A DNA stretch of 64,000 bases. It comes from Phalacrocorax aristotelis. Lineage: Eukaryota; Chordata; Aves; Suliformes; Phalacrocoracidae. Under the pieces are notes generated by a model, which saw only the letters and a program-made list of their open reading frames with translations, did no database searches and was not told the DNA's origin. The DNA is taken from positions 48,348,266 to 48,412,265 of the forward strand of contig NC_134279.1 in the NCBI RefSeq assembly GCF_949628215.1, given 5' to 3'. Positions within the stretch are counted from its first letter, which is position 1, and each line of letters starts with the position of its first letter. Both the position numbers and the translations under genes were made by a program. Positions 13,401-26,200 of the stretch are shown here, piece by piece.

Positions 13401-16256
13401 AGGTAGATTCTACTGGTGCTTTGACAAAACTCTTGCCTTGCTCTTCAGGATGCGTCTGTATGGCACACCTCTTGCTCCTCTATCTTAGGTATCTCAGATC
13501 TGGATAAATGCAAAGATGTGTGTTGAGCATTCAGATGTTGTCAGAGACTAGATAACTATCTAACCATGTGAGAGGCATTGTCCTCTATGAAACTTTGGAA
13601 AAAAACCTTCTCTGCATCTGTTAATAGGCTTGTGAAGCTTATCGTGGCACTCCATAAGTATTTCAGGCTCTGTGTTTTCTGAGGAGAATTATGAATGTCT
13701 GCTGGCAGAGTAGATAAATATAAAATTGAGTCAATATAAATACCTGCATTATGGTCTGTAAAGCTTTATATTAAAATAGAACTTAAATCTAGACTTGGTA
13801 ATATTTTGCCATTCCCTCCAACCTGTACAAGTTTTAATTGTTTCTGTAATGCTTTATTCTAGATGACTTAAATTCTAGTATTGCATTCCTGTAAACTCTT
13901 AACCCAAAATGTTATCTTCTGGTCATAATAAACTGAAATTATTCAGTTTCATTAAGTCTAGGGTTTTGATCAGTTTCATTGATGTATTTTCTTTGCATCT
14001 GTGCTCTCATTATTTCTAGTTAATTCATTGTTTCTGACCCTAATAGAATCTGAATATGTTTATTTTTAGTCCCCTCCTGTTCTTCCTACCCTTCCAGGGA
14101 TCATGATCTGTGGTTTTTGCATTTGCTTGAAACAGTCAAGAGAATTGCCTTGCTTGGGAAATCGCAGATGGGCTTTTGAGATGACATCTGTTCTTTAGAC
14201 AGGTGGATGATGATTTCCTATGTTGTCTGTCCTGGTAAAAGCTTTTTCTTGTTGAACAGGGAGTATATCCAACTAAACTTAACACCTGTCCAATTATTTT
14301 ATTCAAAGGGTGTTTAAAAATAATCTCTGTTTATTATTTTAAAGGCTAATAATTTCTTTTCTTGTCAGGCCAGTTAGGCCAAATGTGAATAGGCTGCTGG
14401 TGATACCTTTTATGAAAGAAACACCTAAGCCTGAAAAAGCAAGGCATATGAATCTTGCAAAATATTCACTACTTCTTACGGGGTACTGGGTGAATACTTA
14501 CCTAGCGACTCTTCTAAATGTATGCTGCAGCAAGGGTAATATTAATTTTAAATAAATCTACCATGAATGTTCTTGAAATTGAGCTAAGCAATTTTAAACA
14601 TGTCATTTTTCCCTTTATATATTTTTATTTCATAGTTCTACTTGAAATGTGATTCTTTTATTTCTGTAATATGCTAGAAACCAATGGCTTCTGTCTTGTG
14701 AGGCACTTTCTAGGTATAAGTCAGTTGCAAAACCACTTATTCTTTTAGAAAGTTACATTTATACTAACATCCTTTGTTATTGCAGTTTTAAACTTCATTG
14801 TACTTAATTTAAACACAAAGAAAATACAAACCAGACACTGTTAAAATATTTTTCATTAGAGATAATGGAAACTGTTTTTCTTTTGGAGGCCCATAAAAGG
14901 CAACAAAGGCCCCAAAACATCCAGAGGCTTTTTTTTTCTTTTTTATTCAATGTTTTTGTCTCTTGTTTCTCCAGAGGTTTTGCTAAGTCCTATAAGTATT
15001 TGTTATGAAGCTATGTTATGAAGCATTCTTATTTACTTCTGCTTAAAATAAGTAAAATATTTTATGCTTATATAAATCTGGAATATTTGATTACATGAAA
15101 TTAATTTTTACCAGTATAATATGTGAAAGGTTCGTCCTTAAACTTTCTACAGACTCTTGTTTAGAACCATATTTACTGCAAGGCTTCACCAGTGGTATCC
15201 ATCCTTCAAGGCTCTTGACGTTTATTTAATACCAGGCATAGTGTATATATTGAGTCATAGTGCAGGACTTTTTTTTTTAAAAAAAAAAGCGTTGGTGATT
15301 TGGAGGCTCATGGAACACACACTAGGTATGTCTGAGGTTCTGAAAAGCAGCAAAAATATAAGGAGAACTAATTCTAGTCTGAAGTGCATTGAACACAATT
15401 TTCAAAATATACAAACTATTAAAATACATATCCTGTCTTTTGAGTAGATCTATGTCTGTAGATGCAGGGCAGCTGACAGTGTTTTACATGCTCCATTCAT
15501 CAAGTAACTGGTTTCTTAAATACATTGTTATTAATAGCTCAAAATTCACGAAAAAATGAAGGCTCAGATCCTTACCCTTTATTAGGAGGTAAGGTAAATT
15601 GTCTGTTTCTAACTATGGCAGAAAACACCAAAGAAAACACCAAACTCCTTCATATTCAGGACTGGATAACTTTCTAATAATTCACAGATTTAACATTTAC
15701 GAAAGTGAACATTTACGAAAGTGAAAAACTTTACATATGTAAAAACAGATGCTGTTGCTTTTGCTGTCAGAACTTGATTTAATTAAACGAGAGTCAGATT
15801 AATCTTGTAAAGTTGGCACAGAGTTTGCACAGTACAAACTTCCAGACGTGAGGAGCTGCTGCCAAGTAGCCTTCTCCCCCAGTGATCACAGAAGCCAGTC
15901 ATGAAAATTATAAAAGTGGGGTCTGGCCTTTAGTAGGCTTAAAACTAATTTTCTCATCTGAATTCCTGGGGAAATCATGGCAGAGTTTTTCTGCCTCCAC
16001 AGCACTTAAATTCAATTTCTGAGGCATAAGTAGAAATGCAGGTAAAGTCTCTTAGACCAATAAAGCAATCCCAGAAACGTGTCACACAAAGCTTCCAAAA
16101 ACTGTTAACATTCAGCTGGCTCTCCTCAGAACTAGCAGCTACTTGCTAATCTACTCACAGCTTTGCCTGCATCTCTGAACTCTAGGAAAGTAAAGGGCAA
16201 AAATCTGCAGTAACTAATAAAGGTAATAAATAAAAGGACATGGAAAGAGTACGTAC
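10450..16256 (-). other. PDLIM3: PDLIM3 intron 1
   Basis: 5.8-kb first intron. Both strands show only short chance reading frames and low-complexity tracts (for example T/A tracts near 15270-15290). No repeat family or RNA gene was recognised. Confidence 0.65.
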
Positions 16257-16349
16257 CCTGGTTATGATTAAGGGTTGGTTAAAATCTATTCCTCCTGAAA
16301 GCCTGAATCCCCAGGGTGCTGGTCCTTGGAGAATAACGTTTTGTGGCAT
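16257..16349 (-). CDS. PDLIM3: PDLIM3 exon 1: start codon and N-terminal PDZ segment
   Basis: First coding exon, 93 nt, 31 codons, donor AGG|GTACGT. The protein starts [20 protein letters not shown] and goes on [15 protein letters not shown] is the carboxylate-binding loop of PDLIM-type PDZ domains (the GLGF equivalent), and the start MPQ with GPAPWGFRL is diagnostic of the ALP/Enigma family; GGIDFNQPL favours PDLIM3. Joined to exon 2 it gives an unbroken PDZ domain of about 81 residues. The ATG is the first residue of the known family start, and no splice acceptor is seen just upstream, so the exon probably continues into the 5' UTR. Confidence 0.95.
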
Positions 16350-16560
16350 TCTGGACAGGTTTTTCTTGGTTATTGTTGTTTTTCCTCAGGTCTGTGTGAG
16401 GAGCCGAGCTGTAGGAAGAATGGTGCTGTCAGTAGAGCACCTGCCGGACGGGGCAACCGACCTTGTATACCTCTTAGGAAGTTTTACTCATCCCACAGCT
16501 GTGGGCACTGCACTTTATCCGTGCTCTTTGGGTGACGTCAGCCAGTCCCTCAGCTTCTCC
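16350..16560 (-). promoter_or_regulatory. PDLIM3: PDLIM3 5' UTR and candidate promoter
   Basis: Upstream of the PDLIM3 ATG, on the minus strand. Visible elements are a perfect 14-nt palindrome CCCACAGCTGTGGG at 16492-16505 containing the muscle-type E-box CAGCTG, a full CRE palindrome TGACGTCA at 16533-16540, and a TATA-like ATAAAG (minus strand) around 16513-16518. Local CpG content is higher than in the surrounding introns. The combination fits a muscle-expressed gene, but the transcription start is not determined. Confidence 0.4.
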
Positions 16561-18632
16561 ACCCACAGAGGGGAGTATCAAACTCTGACAAATAAAGCCT
16601 GAATGCTGGAAAGTTTACAACAAATACATCAGCTTTATCTGCTGCTTCAGCGTCCCCCTCAGCCAGACAATCAGTAAGCTGCAGGATGCAGTGTCCTCCT
16701 AGTTTCTTAAAGCAGCCCTTTTTCTCATTTGACACTGTGCTGATTACATTGCTGGTGCTTGTTTCAACTATGCAATGCCCTGCTGCGACTTTTTATATGA
16801 TTCTGTTTCATGCAAACAGAAATATTGATAAGGAAAGTTCCCTTTCAAGCTCTTGTTTTACATCTTGTCGTATTTGTAATGTAATAATTTATTGCACTAC
16901 AAAGGCCTTCCAGCCCTTCAGCTGAGTTTTTTGGCTACAGTCACTTGAGACCATGGCATGCACCAACTCTAATGGCTTGAAAAATCTGGACTGATGTCAT
17001 GCATATTTCTTACACTGAGGAAGAGAAATGCAGTATCAGTTGGTGATGTCTCGTCTCTTTGTAGAAACCAGCTTTCTTTTAAGGTAGTTCCAGATACCTT
17101 CTATTGGTTGTTGGTGTTACTGAATAAATACTTTGCATTCCTTTTGGTTTTCTTGCATCAACTTGATCAGCTTTATTCTGACTTCCGTATCCCTTATATT
17201 TTCTTCAGAAAGAGAGGGAGAATTTTTCAGTGATGGTGTATATGTTCACTCACTTTCTTAACATGTTACAGATTTCTCTTTATATGTGATATTAGTGAAG
17301 TGAAAATGTGCATGGGTAGTGTTCTTCAAGAATATTTTGCCCAAAGTTTGGCCTATTCTAGGATGGCATCTACAGCTTGCATCAGGCAGGATATTCCCCT
17401 CCCGCATAAGTCAACAGCAAGTCAGTGAGAGCTTGGAAAGAATAAAAACTCATGAGAATTTATATTTTTTTAAAATAACCTGTTTTTATTCACTCCATAA
17501 GCTTTCATTTCTTATGATTTGTAGCCCGCTTAGAAGAGTCTCTACAAGAAAGAGTAGTAAGTGAGCTGGGAGAATAAAATGCAGATTCATGCCATTCGTA
17601 TAATTTCTGATATGGTTAATTTGTCTGTAGAATTTGGCTTCCACCTCTTACTCTGACTTGTTGAATATCGTTGTCTCTGTCTGCTGCTAATGTCTATAAT
17701 TGAAGACCTTTTCAGTAAGATATCCTGAGTTTTGGTAGGAGTTGTGGTGGTTTTTTAGTGGTGTGGGATGTTTTTTGTTTGTTAGCACTATGAAGGTTAG
17801 CCTCTGATTTTTTTCTGGTGTTTGCCCTTTATTTGTGGCTTGCTAGTAGACAGTAGTGTTAATCATAGGTTTTTGTATTTGTGTTTTTGTCCAGAATATT
17901 TCAAAGACCTTCTCTGTCATTACCCTATATTTGACATAGTCATTGGAATAAAATAAATGGTAGTAACTGTTTCAAAGAAAACTATCACAAAGAGCTTGCA
18001 TTGTGACAGTTGTCCTGAGCTTGTGGGGGCACAGCTTTTGTGAGGCATGAGAAGGAAGATAGGCACGTTTGAAGAAATAAGGCAAGAGAGATACGTAGTT
18101 CATGGGCATATCGATCTGGGTAGCTTAAATATTTTGTATGTTTTGAAGCTGAGAAAAAACCCTATTTATTGTGAGCAGTGTATATACTCTGATATGTTTT
18201 GAGGTTGATTCAATATATACCTTCAGTATATTGGTGATCTATGTGGTTTATCCGGCTGGATTACATTATGTGTTCAAGGCCATGAATACTAAGTAGTACT
18301 TCAGTTTCTTACCTTTTCTCTTCTTCCCTTATCCATTTTGAGTGAAAACACTCTTGTGCTTGTTACCCTTCTCCCCCACCCCCTGCCTTTTCCTGGTGAA
18401 TCCGGTGATGTCTTTTGATTTTGCAGCTGGGAACACATAGCATATTAGATGTTTTCATTTAAAGAGTTCCTTCATATACAGTTTGCATTTGCTTTTTCAT
18501 TGAGTACTGGCAATCTCAGATAGTGGATCCTTCAGTGCACTTCAACGGAAGAAGATTCAGAAATATATGAATTTCTGTATCAGGTCAAACCTATGATCAG
18601 ACTCTGAGTTTCCAGTGTCAAAAATCAGATAT
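16561..18632. other. Intergenic sequence upstream of PDLIM3
   Basis: About 2 kb between the candidate PDLIM3 promoter and the CR1 copies. Only short chance reading frames are present; no recognisable gene or repeat. Confidence 0.6.
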
Positions 18633-19572
18633 ATCATAGAATGTCCTGAGTTGGAAGGGACCTGCAAGGATCATAAAGTTCAACTCCTGTCCCTGCACAG
18701 GACAACCCCAAAATTCACACCATGTCTCTGAGGATTTTGTCTGAATGCTTCTTGAATATTGTCAGGTTTGGCGCCATGACTCCTTTTAATTCAGGCCAGG
18801 ATACCGTTGGCCTTCTTGGCCACAAAGGCACATTGCTGGATCATGGTCAGCCTGCTGTCTGCCAGCACTCCCAGGTCCTTCTCAACAGAGCTGCTTTCCA
18901 GTAGTTCAGCCCCCAGCCTGTATTGATATGTGGGGTTGTTCCTCCCCAGGTGCAGGACCTTGCACTTGCTCTTGTTGAATTTCATCAGGTTCCCCTTGGC
19001 CCAGCTCTACAGCCTGTTGGATGGCAGCACAGCCTTCTGGTGTATCAGCCACTCCTCCCAGCTTGGTATCATCAGCAAACTTGCTGAAGTTACACTCTGT
19101 CCCTTTGTCCAGGTCATTAATGGATATTTTAAACAGGACTGGACGCAGCACAGACCCCTGGGGAACACCACTAGTGACAGGCCTCCATCCAGATTCTGCT
19201 CCATTGATCATGACTCTCAGAGTTCTGTTGTTGAGCCAGTTCTCTGTCCACCTAACTGTCCACTCATCCAACGCACACTTCCTTAGCTTGCCTGTGAGGA
19301 TGCTATGGGAGACAGTGTCGAATGCCTTAATGAAGTCGAGATAAACAACATCCACTGCTCCCCCTGGAGAGGATGGAGGTGAGGCTGACTGGCCTATAGT
19401 TTCCCAGGTCCTCCTCCTTGCCCTTTCTGAAGATTGGAGTGACATTTGTTTTCTTCCAGTCCTCGGGCACCTCTCCTGTCCTCCATGACCTTTCAAAGAT
19501 GATGGAGAGTGGCTCAGCAAGAACATCTACCAGCTCCCTCAGCACTTGTGGGTGCATCCCATCAGGGCCCAT
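18633..19572 (-). mobile_element. CR1 LINE, 5'-truncated and internally deleted reverse transcriptase remnant
   Basis: Minus-strand chicken-repeat-1 (CR1) non-LTR retrotransposon. Its 3' end is at the low-coordinate side, reading TTCTATGAT on the minus strand after the CR1 tail motif CCCTTCCAACTCAGGACA. Conserved reverse transcriptase blocks are readable: [12 protein letters not shown] and [10 protein letters not shown] near 19390-19470, [24 protein letters not shown], and the catalytic FADDTKLG around 19058-19080. The frame is broken at least twice (near 19350-19380 and near 19010-19030). A block between VSLTSI and VDVVYLDF is missing, and about 440 nt of the C-terminal region is missing between KKANGI and the tail near 18780. 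The endonuclease domain is absent. It is a dead copy. Confidence 0.93.
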
Positions 19573-20257
19573 GGAATTGCGAGGACCTGGGGGTTCTGGT
19601 CAACAGCAAGTTGAACATGAGCCCACAGTGTGCCCTGAAAGCCAAGAGGGCCAACCGAGTCCTGGGGGGCATCAAGCACTGCATTGCAGCCGGTCGAGGG
19701 AGGGGATTGTCCTGCTCTGCTCCGCGCTGGTGTGGCCTCACCTTGAGTGCTGGGCGCAGTTTTGGGTGCCACAGTGGATTAAGGATATAAAGCTACTCGA
19801 GAGTGTCCAGAAGAGTGCCAGGAGGTTGGTGAAGGGTTTAGAGGGGAAGCCATATGAGGAGAAGCTAAAGTCACTTGGTTTGTTCAGCCTGGAGAAGAGG
19901 AGACTGAGGGGAGACCTCATCATGGTCTGCAGCTTCCTCACAAGGGGAGGAGGAGGGGCAGGCACCGATCTCCCCTCTCTGGTGACCAATGACAGGACCC
20001 AAGGGAATGGCGGAAATATGTGCCAGGGGAGGTTTAGGTTGGATATTAGGAAAAGGTTCTTCCCCCGTAGGGTGGTGGAGCATTGGAACAGGCTCCCCAG
20101 GGAGGCAGCCATGGCACAAAGCCTGATGATCTTCAAGAAGCACTTGGACAATGCCTCAGACACATGGTGTGAATTTTAGGGTTGTCCTGTGCAAGGACAG
20201 GAGATGGACTTGATCCTTGTGGGTCCCTTCCAACTCAGGACGTTCTATGATTCTATG
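19573..20257 (+). mobile_element. CR1 LINE 3' fragment, opposite orientation
   Basis: Plus-strand CR1 3' portion head-to-head with the previous copy. It opens in the [20 protein letters not shown] block. A frame change near 19700-19720 moves it into the segment with SALVWPHLECWAQFWVPQ, FSLEKRRLRGDLIMV and VVEHWNRLPREAAMAQ, ending at CEF and a stop near 20177. The 3' UTR tail follows and terminates in TTCTATGATTCTATG at 20243-20257, the CR1 3' signature. The tail closely matches the inverted copy at 18633-18780, so both belong to the same or sister CR1 subfamilies. The exact junction is uncertain by about 15 nt. Confidence 0.92.
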
Positions 20258-23200
20258 TCTCTATTATACTGAGATCTTCTCATGTGTCCCTTCAGATCTT
20301 TAAATACTTGTAGGGGGAGGATGTGCTTAACTTTTTTTAGGCAAGTGATTGCTCTTAATTTCAGTGGAAGTCATATGCTTATATGAGACTGAGCTCTGGA
20401 TCAATGGGGTTCTGGGGTTTTTGTTGTTGTTTTTGTTTTTACTTTTTCTGCCTGGTTTACTGGAAGGGTGACTTGCTTTCCAAGGTGCTGTTGTTCCAGA
20501 CACCAATTGCTAGATCCTGTTTTATTGATGTATTGCAGGTTGAGCTTTAAGTCTATCTACATTTTTTTTTCCTCCCCTATAACTCTCAAAAAATATATGA
20601 TCTTAAAGGCAATACTGAATTGTTGCTTGTGACATAACGCTGCTACCTAGTTTCTTTTGTGTGACTGCCTTTAAGAAAGTAATTCACCCATTTCCAGACT
20701 ATGTGTACAGTTTTTGTTTTACCTCCTTAGAGCCCTTCTGTTTTTTGATACCAGACCAAGATGACCAGTTGAGCTGGATTGAGGCTGGAGCCTTTTATCC
20801 ACTTAATAAACATATTCCCATCAGTGAAGTAAAGGCTATTTTCTTTTCCTCTCCCTGGTTTTAAGACAACTTACATATAAGAATATAATCTTGGGACAGG
20901 CTTTGCTAGGCATGCTGAGCACCTTCTAAATAAGAAAATCTTGAAATTAAAGATTTATTGTAATGAAACAATATGAAAGTGAGTAAGATGAGTCTAAGAT
21001 AATGACAGATTTCAAACCGCATATCTAGTTATAGTGCGTTCTGCTCATTGTTTTGGCTTTCATAATGGTTCTAGCTATGAAAATGGATTTTTGTAAATAT
21101 GTATGACATTTGAAGTTGGTTTTTTTCTTCTCCTTGAAGCTTCCATATAAGAAAATAATTACTTTTAATAGCTTTTCATAGCTTTTCTTGTTTTGTTATA
21201 AGATCATTGGTGTTACAACTTTTCTTACCTGCAGATATACATCCTTTGATTTAATGGCTGTGCTATGAATTTATGTATAAAGTAGCCTTCTCAAAATCAT
21301 AATGTAGTGTTTTTTGGTTTGTAGTATGACTAACCATACTGTTTGAAGCAGGCTCTTGCTCTCTAGATTAGTATTTAATTTGATTTTTGTGCCAAATGTT
21401 ATCTTTCTACCCAGTGCAATCTGAAAGAGTATAACCAATTTTTTTTTTTTAATGGAAGAAGTGGCAGGGGAGGGGTAAGCTGTGTGAACTTTCTTTGTAT
21501 CATTCAAGTTTTTGAGACATGGTGGGTGGGGACAAAAATTAGGCATCAGAGGAGTAGTGTGGTATACAAATTCATCATTGCATACCATGCCACTTCACTA
21601 GCTTTGGCCAATGAAACCCCTGTGCCTGCAGCACAGCATCATTTTCCCTTGACGTTACCAAAAGGCACGCTTCTGAACTCATGTCAGAATATTTTTGGAT
21701 GTCAGTTTTCTATTTTTGTCTCCCAGTACATTCCTGCCTTAATGGAAGGAATAATTTTCCTGACAATTTGGCAGGCTGAGAGTTGAAAAATAAGTTATAA
21801 GTAGCAAGTATTTAACACCAATTCATCCTTCCTTAAACTCCTGGAGTGTTCTTTTGCAGGCTGCAGAACTAGAATAAACCCTGCTAGAGGCAGAAACAAA
21901 AAAACCTTCTTCAGAGCGTGCATTTTAAGCCATAAATCTGTCCTATTTCAGAGCTTAGTCTTTGTCATGATAAACTGTACTAGACCACTGTGAAGTTTAG
22001 ACAGTAACAGCTTAGGAAGCTAAAGGGAGCTTGAAAACCGCTTGCACATGTGGAACAGCATGTATTTAAACTGGCTGTCCAGAGGTGAAAGGCCAGAGTA
22101 TTCCCTACTGCACAGCCTGTTTTCTATTTCAAAACACATGGGTATATGGGAAGTATTCTTGTAACAACTGCTATTTATTTTAAAACCACTTCCCAAAGCA
22201 ATAAGATATGACTGGTTGTGTACAGTTTGAAGATTTTCCTAACTGCACAGTCAGGGAGAAAGAATGGTTAATAACTTGGATCCTGGTGAACTTTTCATAT
22301 CAGCTTTTGGTTAGTGGATGTCTGATAAATTAGCAGGACCCTTAGATTTTCCTGGTAAAGGAGAAATCCTCTTTCCTTTTCCTAGCTGGTATGACAAGCA
22401 GCTCTGGTATTCTTCTCGTGCACCTGGCGAAGAGAGGAGGAGTGGGGCTCTGGTGCTGTACCCCTCTCCCAGGCATTAGAAACTTCTAGGCTGGAAATAC
22501 ATGAGAGGTGGAGAAGGAAATTCCTACAACTCCTCCCTACCCGCCCCAGCTTCATGGTTGTTTTGAAACAGTGATTTGGCTCAACTGTCTTCTCATTTTA
22601 AACTTTCAGTTATCATTTTCACATAGCTTTGGTACTTTTCCTTACGGCTTATGTTCTGAGTAGCAAAATGCAACTGATTATCATCATCTTAAATTTTCTG
22701 TCAGCAGGCTTGGGATGCCAGGAATGTCCTGTCTTGTATTTTTTTTTCTTCTCATTAATCTTTCAAGGGTGATAAATTTGTTCTGAAAATACTGCAGAAA
22801 CTGAAGAATTAAGCCTACTCACCTTCTCCAAGAAGATTCCTACTTAGCAAGTGGGGAGCAGGTGTCTTGGAGCCTTTTAAAAACTATGTTAAGGACCTGA
22901 TCTAAATCAACAAGCAGATAAGTGAAAAGTAAGTTTTTTCTGAAATGGAATATTTCAGAACTGTTTCATAAGCTTCTAAGCAAGTTGAAAATAACTGGAA
23001 TCTGCTATTTAAAAAAAACAGCTTGTTTCACTAATTACAGTTATTTTCTTTTGAGCTTTCATCTTACCTGAAATTTGTACTTTGGTTTTTCTTGTTTTCT
23101 TTTAATTCTCAAAAAAATGTAGAGAAGGAGTTGGGGACATATATAAAATAGTGACTGGTGTTCCAAAAAATTCGGAAGGTCATTTTGAATGGAACAAGAT

Positions 23201-26200
23201 GCTTAAGTCGCATTAAGGCACTGAAGTACTGTTCACCTTCATTTTCAAAACTCATGCCTATAACTTGTTTGCAGACTGACATAGGAATGTATTGACTTTC
23301 CATCTGTGTTGCTAAGATTCTGATTGGTTACCTGAAGTGTTGCTTCTCTCATAGTATTTCTACTGTGCCTTTGCCTGTTTTACAGGGGTTAGATATTGTT
23401 GTGACTAGGGAAGGAATTTGTTACCCTTTATTAGTTTCTTTCTGAGCCTGCTGTAATGTCAGCCCATAATTTAATGATGGTTCCTAGCCAAAAAGTAAGA
23501 TGCAAAGCACTTCTCAAATTTCATGCTTAATTACTTTTACGAGAGTTGAATGTGTTTTGAGAGGATGTGTTTTCCTGTGGTGTATGGAAAAGGTTTTGCC
23601 CTTCTGTTCTGACAGCCTGTAGAAGTTCTGACGGAGAATCTTGAAGCTGACTGTGATGAGGGAGGTGTTTTTTTTTTTTTTTTCTCTTCAGCTCATTCGC
23701 TTATCAGTGGTTTTGCTCCCTTTAATAGCCACAGTCAAGTGTCACCTCCAAATCTGGCAAGCTGATGCCTTTTTTGGTTTAAAGTTAAAGCCCTGCAAAC
23801 TGAATAAGCTCATTCCAAAAGAGTAAAGTTGGAATGAAGTTAGTAAAGCTCTGTGCCAGCAGATAAGTCCAGTATGTTTTATAAATTAACGTGGTGAAAA
23901 ATAATTTTTTAAACACTATAAGGTAGCTGCTAAACAACTCACTGATGTGCTTGCCATTCAACATTACCTGAACAAATAATGCATAGAAATTGTTACATTT
24001 ATGAAATCTCTTTCAGGATACATATTGTAGAGCAGCATTCGGGAAACAGTTAAAATACTTTATTAGGTGTGTAATGACATGTATCTACAAGAACCATAAC
24101 ATAACACTTCAGACATCCAGCATTGCCTCTAATAAAAGCACAGTCTCATTCTGTATTTCTACAATAATTTGCCGTTTCTTGATTTCATCTGTTATTGTAT
24201 GCATTTAGCTATCACTTAATTCTTTTTTTCCACATAGAAACTTTAACCTCCTTGTCTTTTCCAGAGAAAAGCTTATCATATTTATTAAAGGGATGGTGAA
24301 GAGATCAAGTGGGATCAAGAGACTTATCTCCTGTTCTTTCCAAACCATAGGGGTAAAGTGTGAATGTTACAGCTAGATTATTTTCAGTGGCTGGTGGTGA
24401 TTCTTACAAATGAGCTTTCCTCTGGTGTGGCTCTAAACAGGCATGAATGTGTGTTCTGGCAGCTTATTGCCCCGTATACCACTAACAAACAGATGTTGCT
24501 GCTGTGCCTGTGGGCCCTGGTAGAAATGGATGGGAGTGCTTTTTGATGGCTTTATTACTGTTTGTCTGAGACACTTTGCAGTAGCTGGGGTAGTTTTTCC
24601 ACCCCAGCCATCTTGGGAGGCCAGAGACTGTAGAGCATCAACTACTGTTATGCTTTTCCTGGGTGTGTTGGCTGAAAATGGGAGGTGTGCCTGTGTCTGT
24701 GTAGGCCAAAATAAATGTATGAGTGCTTTTAGTATGCCAGTGGTAGCTAACCAGACATCTTTTCTTGTGCTGGGTCATGTGATACAAGTCAAGTATTGGC
24801 AATGCACCGAAGAGGCTAGCTGACAGTCCTGGAGGAAGTAAGGTGATGAGGATTAGGGAAACAGGTGGTGGGAAGTGATGGAGGTAACATCAGCACTTCT
24901 GAGGGGGTATGTTAACTTATAATTCAGAAAATAGCAGTAATTTTAGATCCTTAGAAGCTGTTGGCTAAGTCTGTTTCAGATGTGCCCCAGTCAGCTTCTG
25001 CTCTGTATGTTTGTCTTGGACATTGCATCCTTTCTTTTTGGACATGCGGTTTGTTATTGCTGTCCAAGTCTCAGCCATGGGATGTGAATTACTGTATCCA
25101 CACTACTCAGAGACTAAAACTGATGCAGAATGCTGTAGTATGTTCCTGTTATGTTACTTTGTAGGAGTATATGCTGTAATTGTAAAAGTGGGATCTTTAA
25201 TGTGGAGTGACTACAAGCCCTGCAGAATTAGCCGCCTTCCACTCCTCAGGTAATCAAGATAAAAGGTAAACTATAGGGAAAGGAATGTTTGTGTGGAGAT
25301 TACCTATGCTGCTGCTGGAGAAGGAGCTGATTTTATCTGGTAGCACCTGATGTGACAGAAATGTCAGGGAATTTTGCAAAGTTCAAGACTTTAAGAACAG
25401 ATCCATAATGTAATTTGTGTGACTAGAGAAACCTGTCAGACAGGAGGGAGTAGCAATGCTACTTTAGGAAAAACTGCTGTTTGAAGAGATTAACATTTCT
25501 TCTAGCCATTCCTGGATGATAAGGGAAAGCTTGTCCTTGGAGTGGTAGAACAGTCAGTTCAAGATCCTGTGTGTAGCGGTAAGTATGTATCTCCCCATGG
25601 AAACACTTGTGTTTGTGTATGTTTTCTCCCTTCTTCTAGTTTATTTTTGTCAGTGGAAGTTTATATCTGGAAAAGATCTGAAGTTTTCAAGAAAAGAACA
25701 CTGATTTCTTGGCAAAGATTAAAAAGCTTATGCTTGTATGGTTATGATTTGTATTTTATTCCTGGTCTGAGCTTTAGTCTTCCTCTAGGTGATCTTTAAC
25801 GCAGATTTTTTTTCTTTTCCTGTCTATAATTTTAAAACTATTATCCTACTTTTGACTTATTGAGAATGCCTTCCACTGTGAATAACAGCTAATAAAAGTC
25901 TGGGGATGCTACTACTATCCACAACGTAGACAGTAGCATGTCCTTATAGAAGACAGAGGTAAGGTGGGAGCCAAAGCTACCCATCCTCTCTGGGGTTTCT
26001 TCTGAAATTTCTCCCAGTTTTCATTCTAAGCAGTTCTCTTTGGTCCGTGTCTTTACCCTCAGCTGTAAAATAGTGCTCTTTCTGGGGCTCTTCAGGTTAA
26101 GCAGAACAGAGCAAAGTGCTCATATACAACTGTACTCCAACAGTGTGAATGCCACTGAGAGCGTGTCCCTGGTGTTTCCCTTGGGCTTGCTGGAGGTTTT

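Noticed and set aside
18633..20257. Single CR1 with 5' inversion (twin priming)
   Set aside because: Both outer ends carry CR1 3' tails, so there are two copies in opposite orientation, not one inverted copy.
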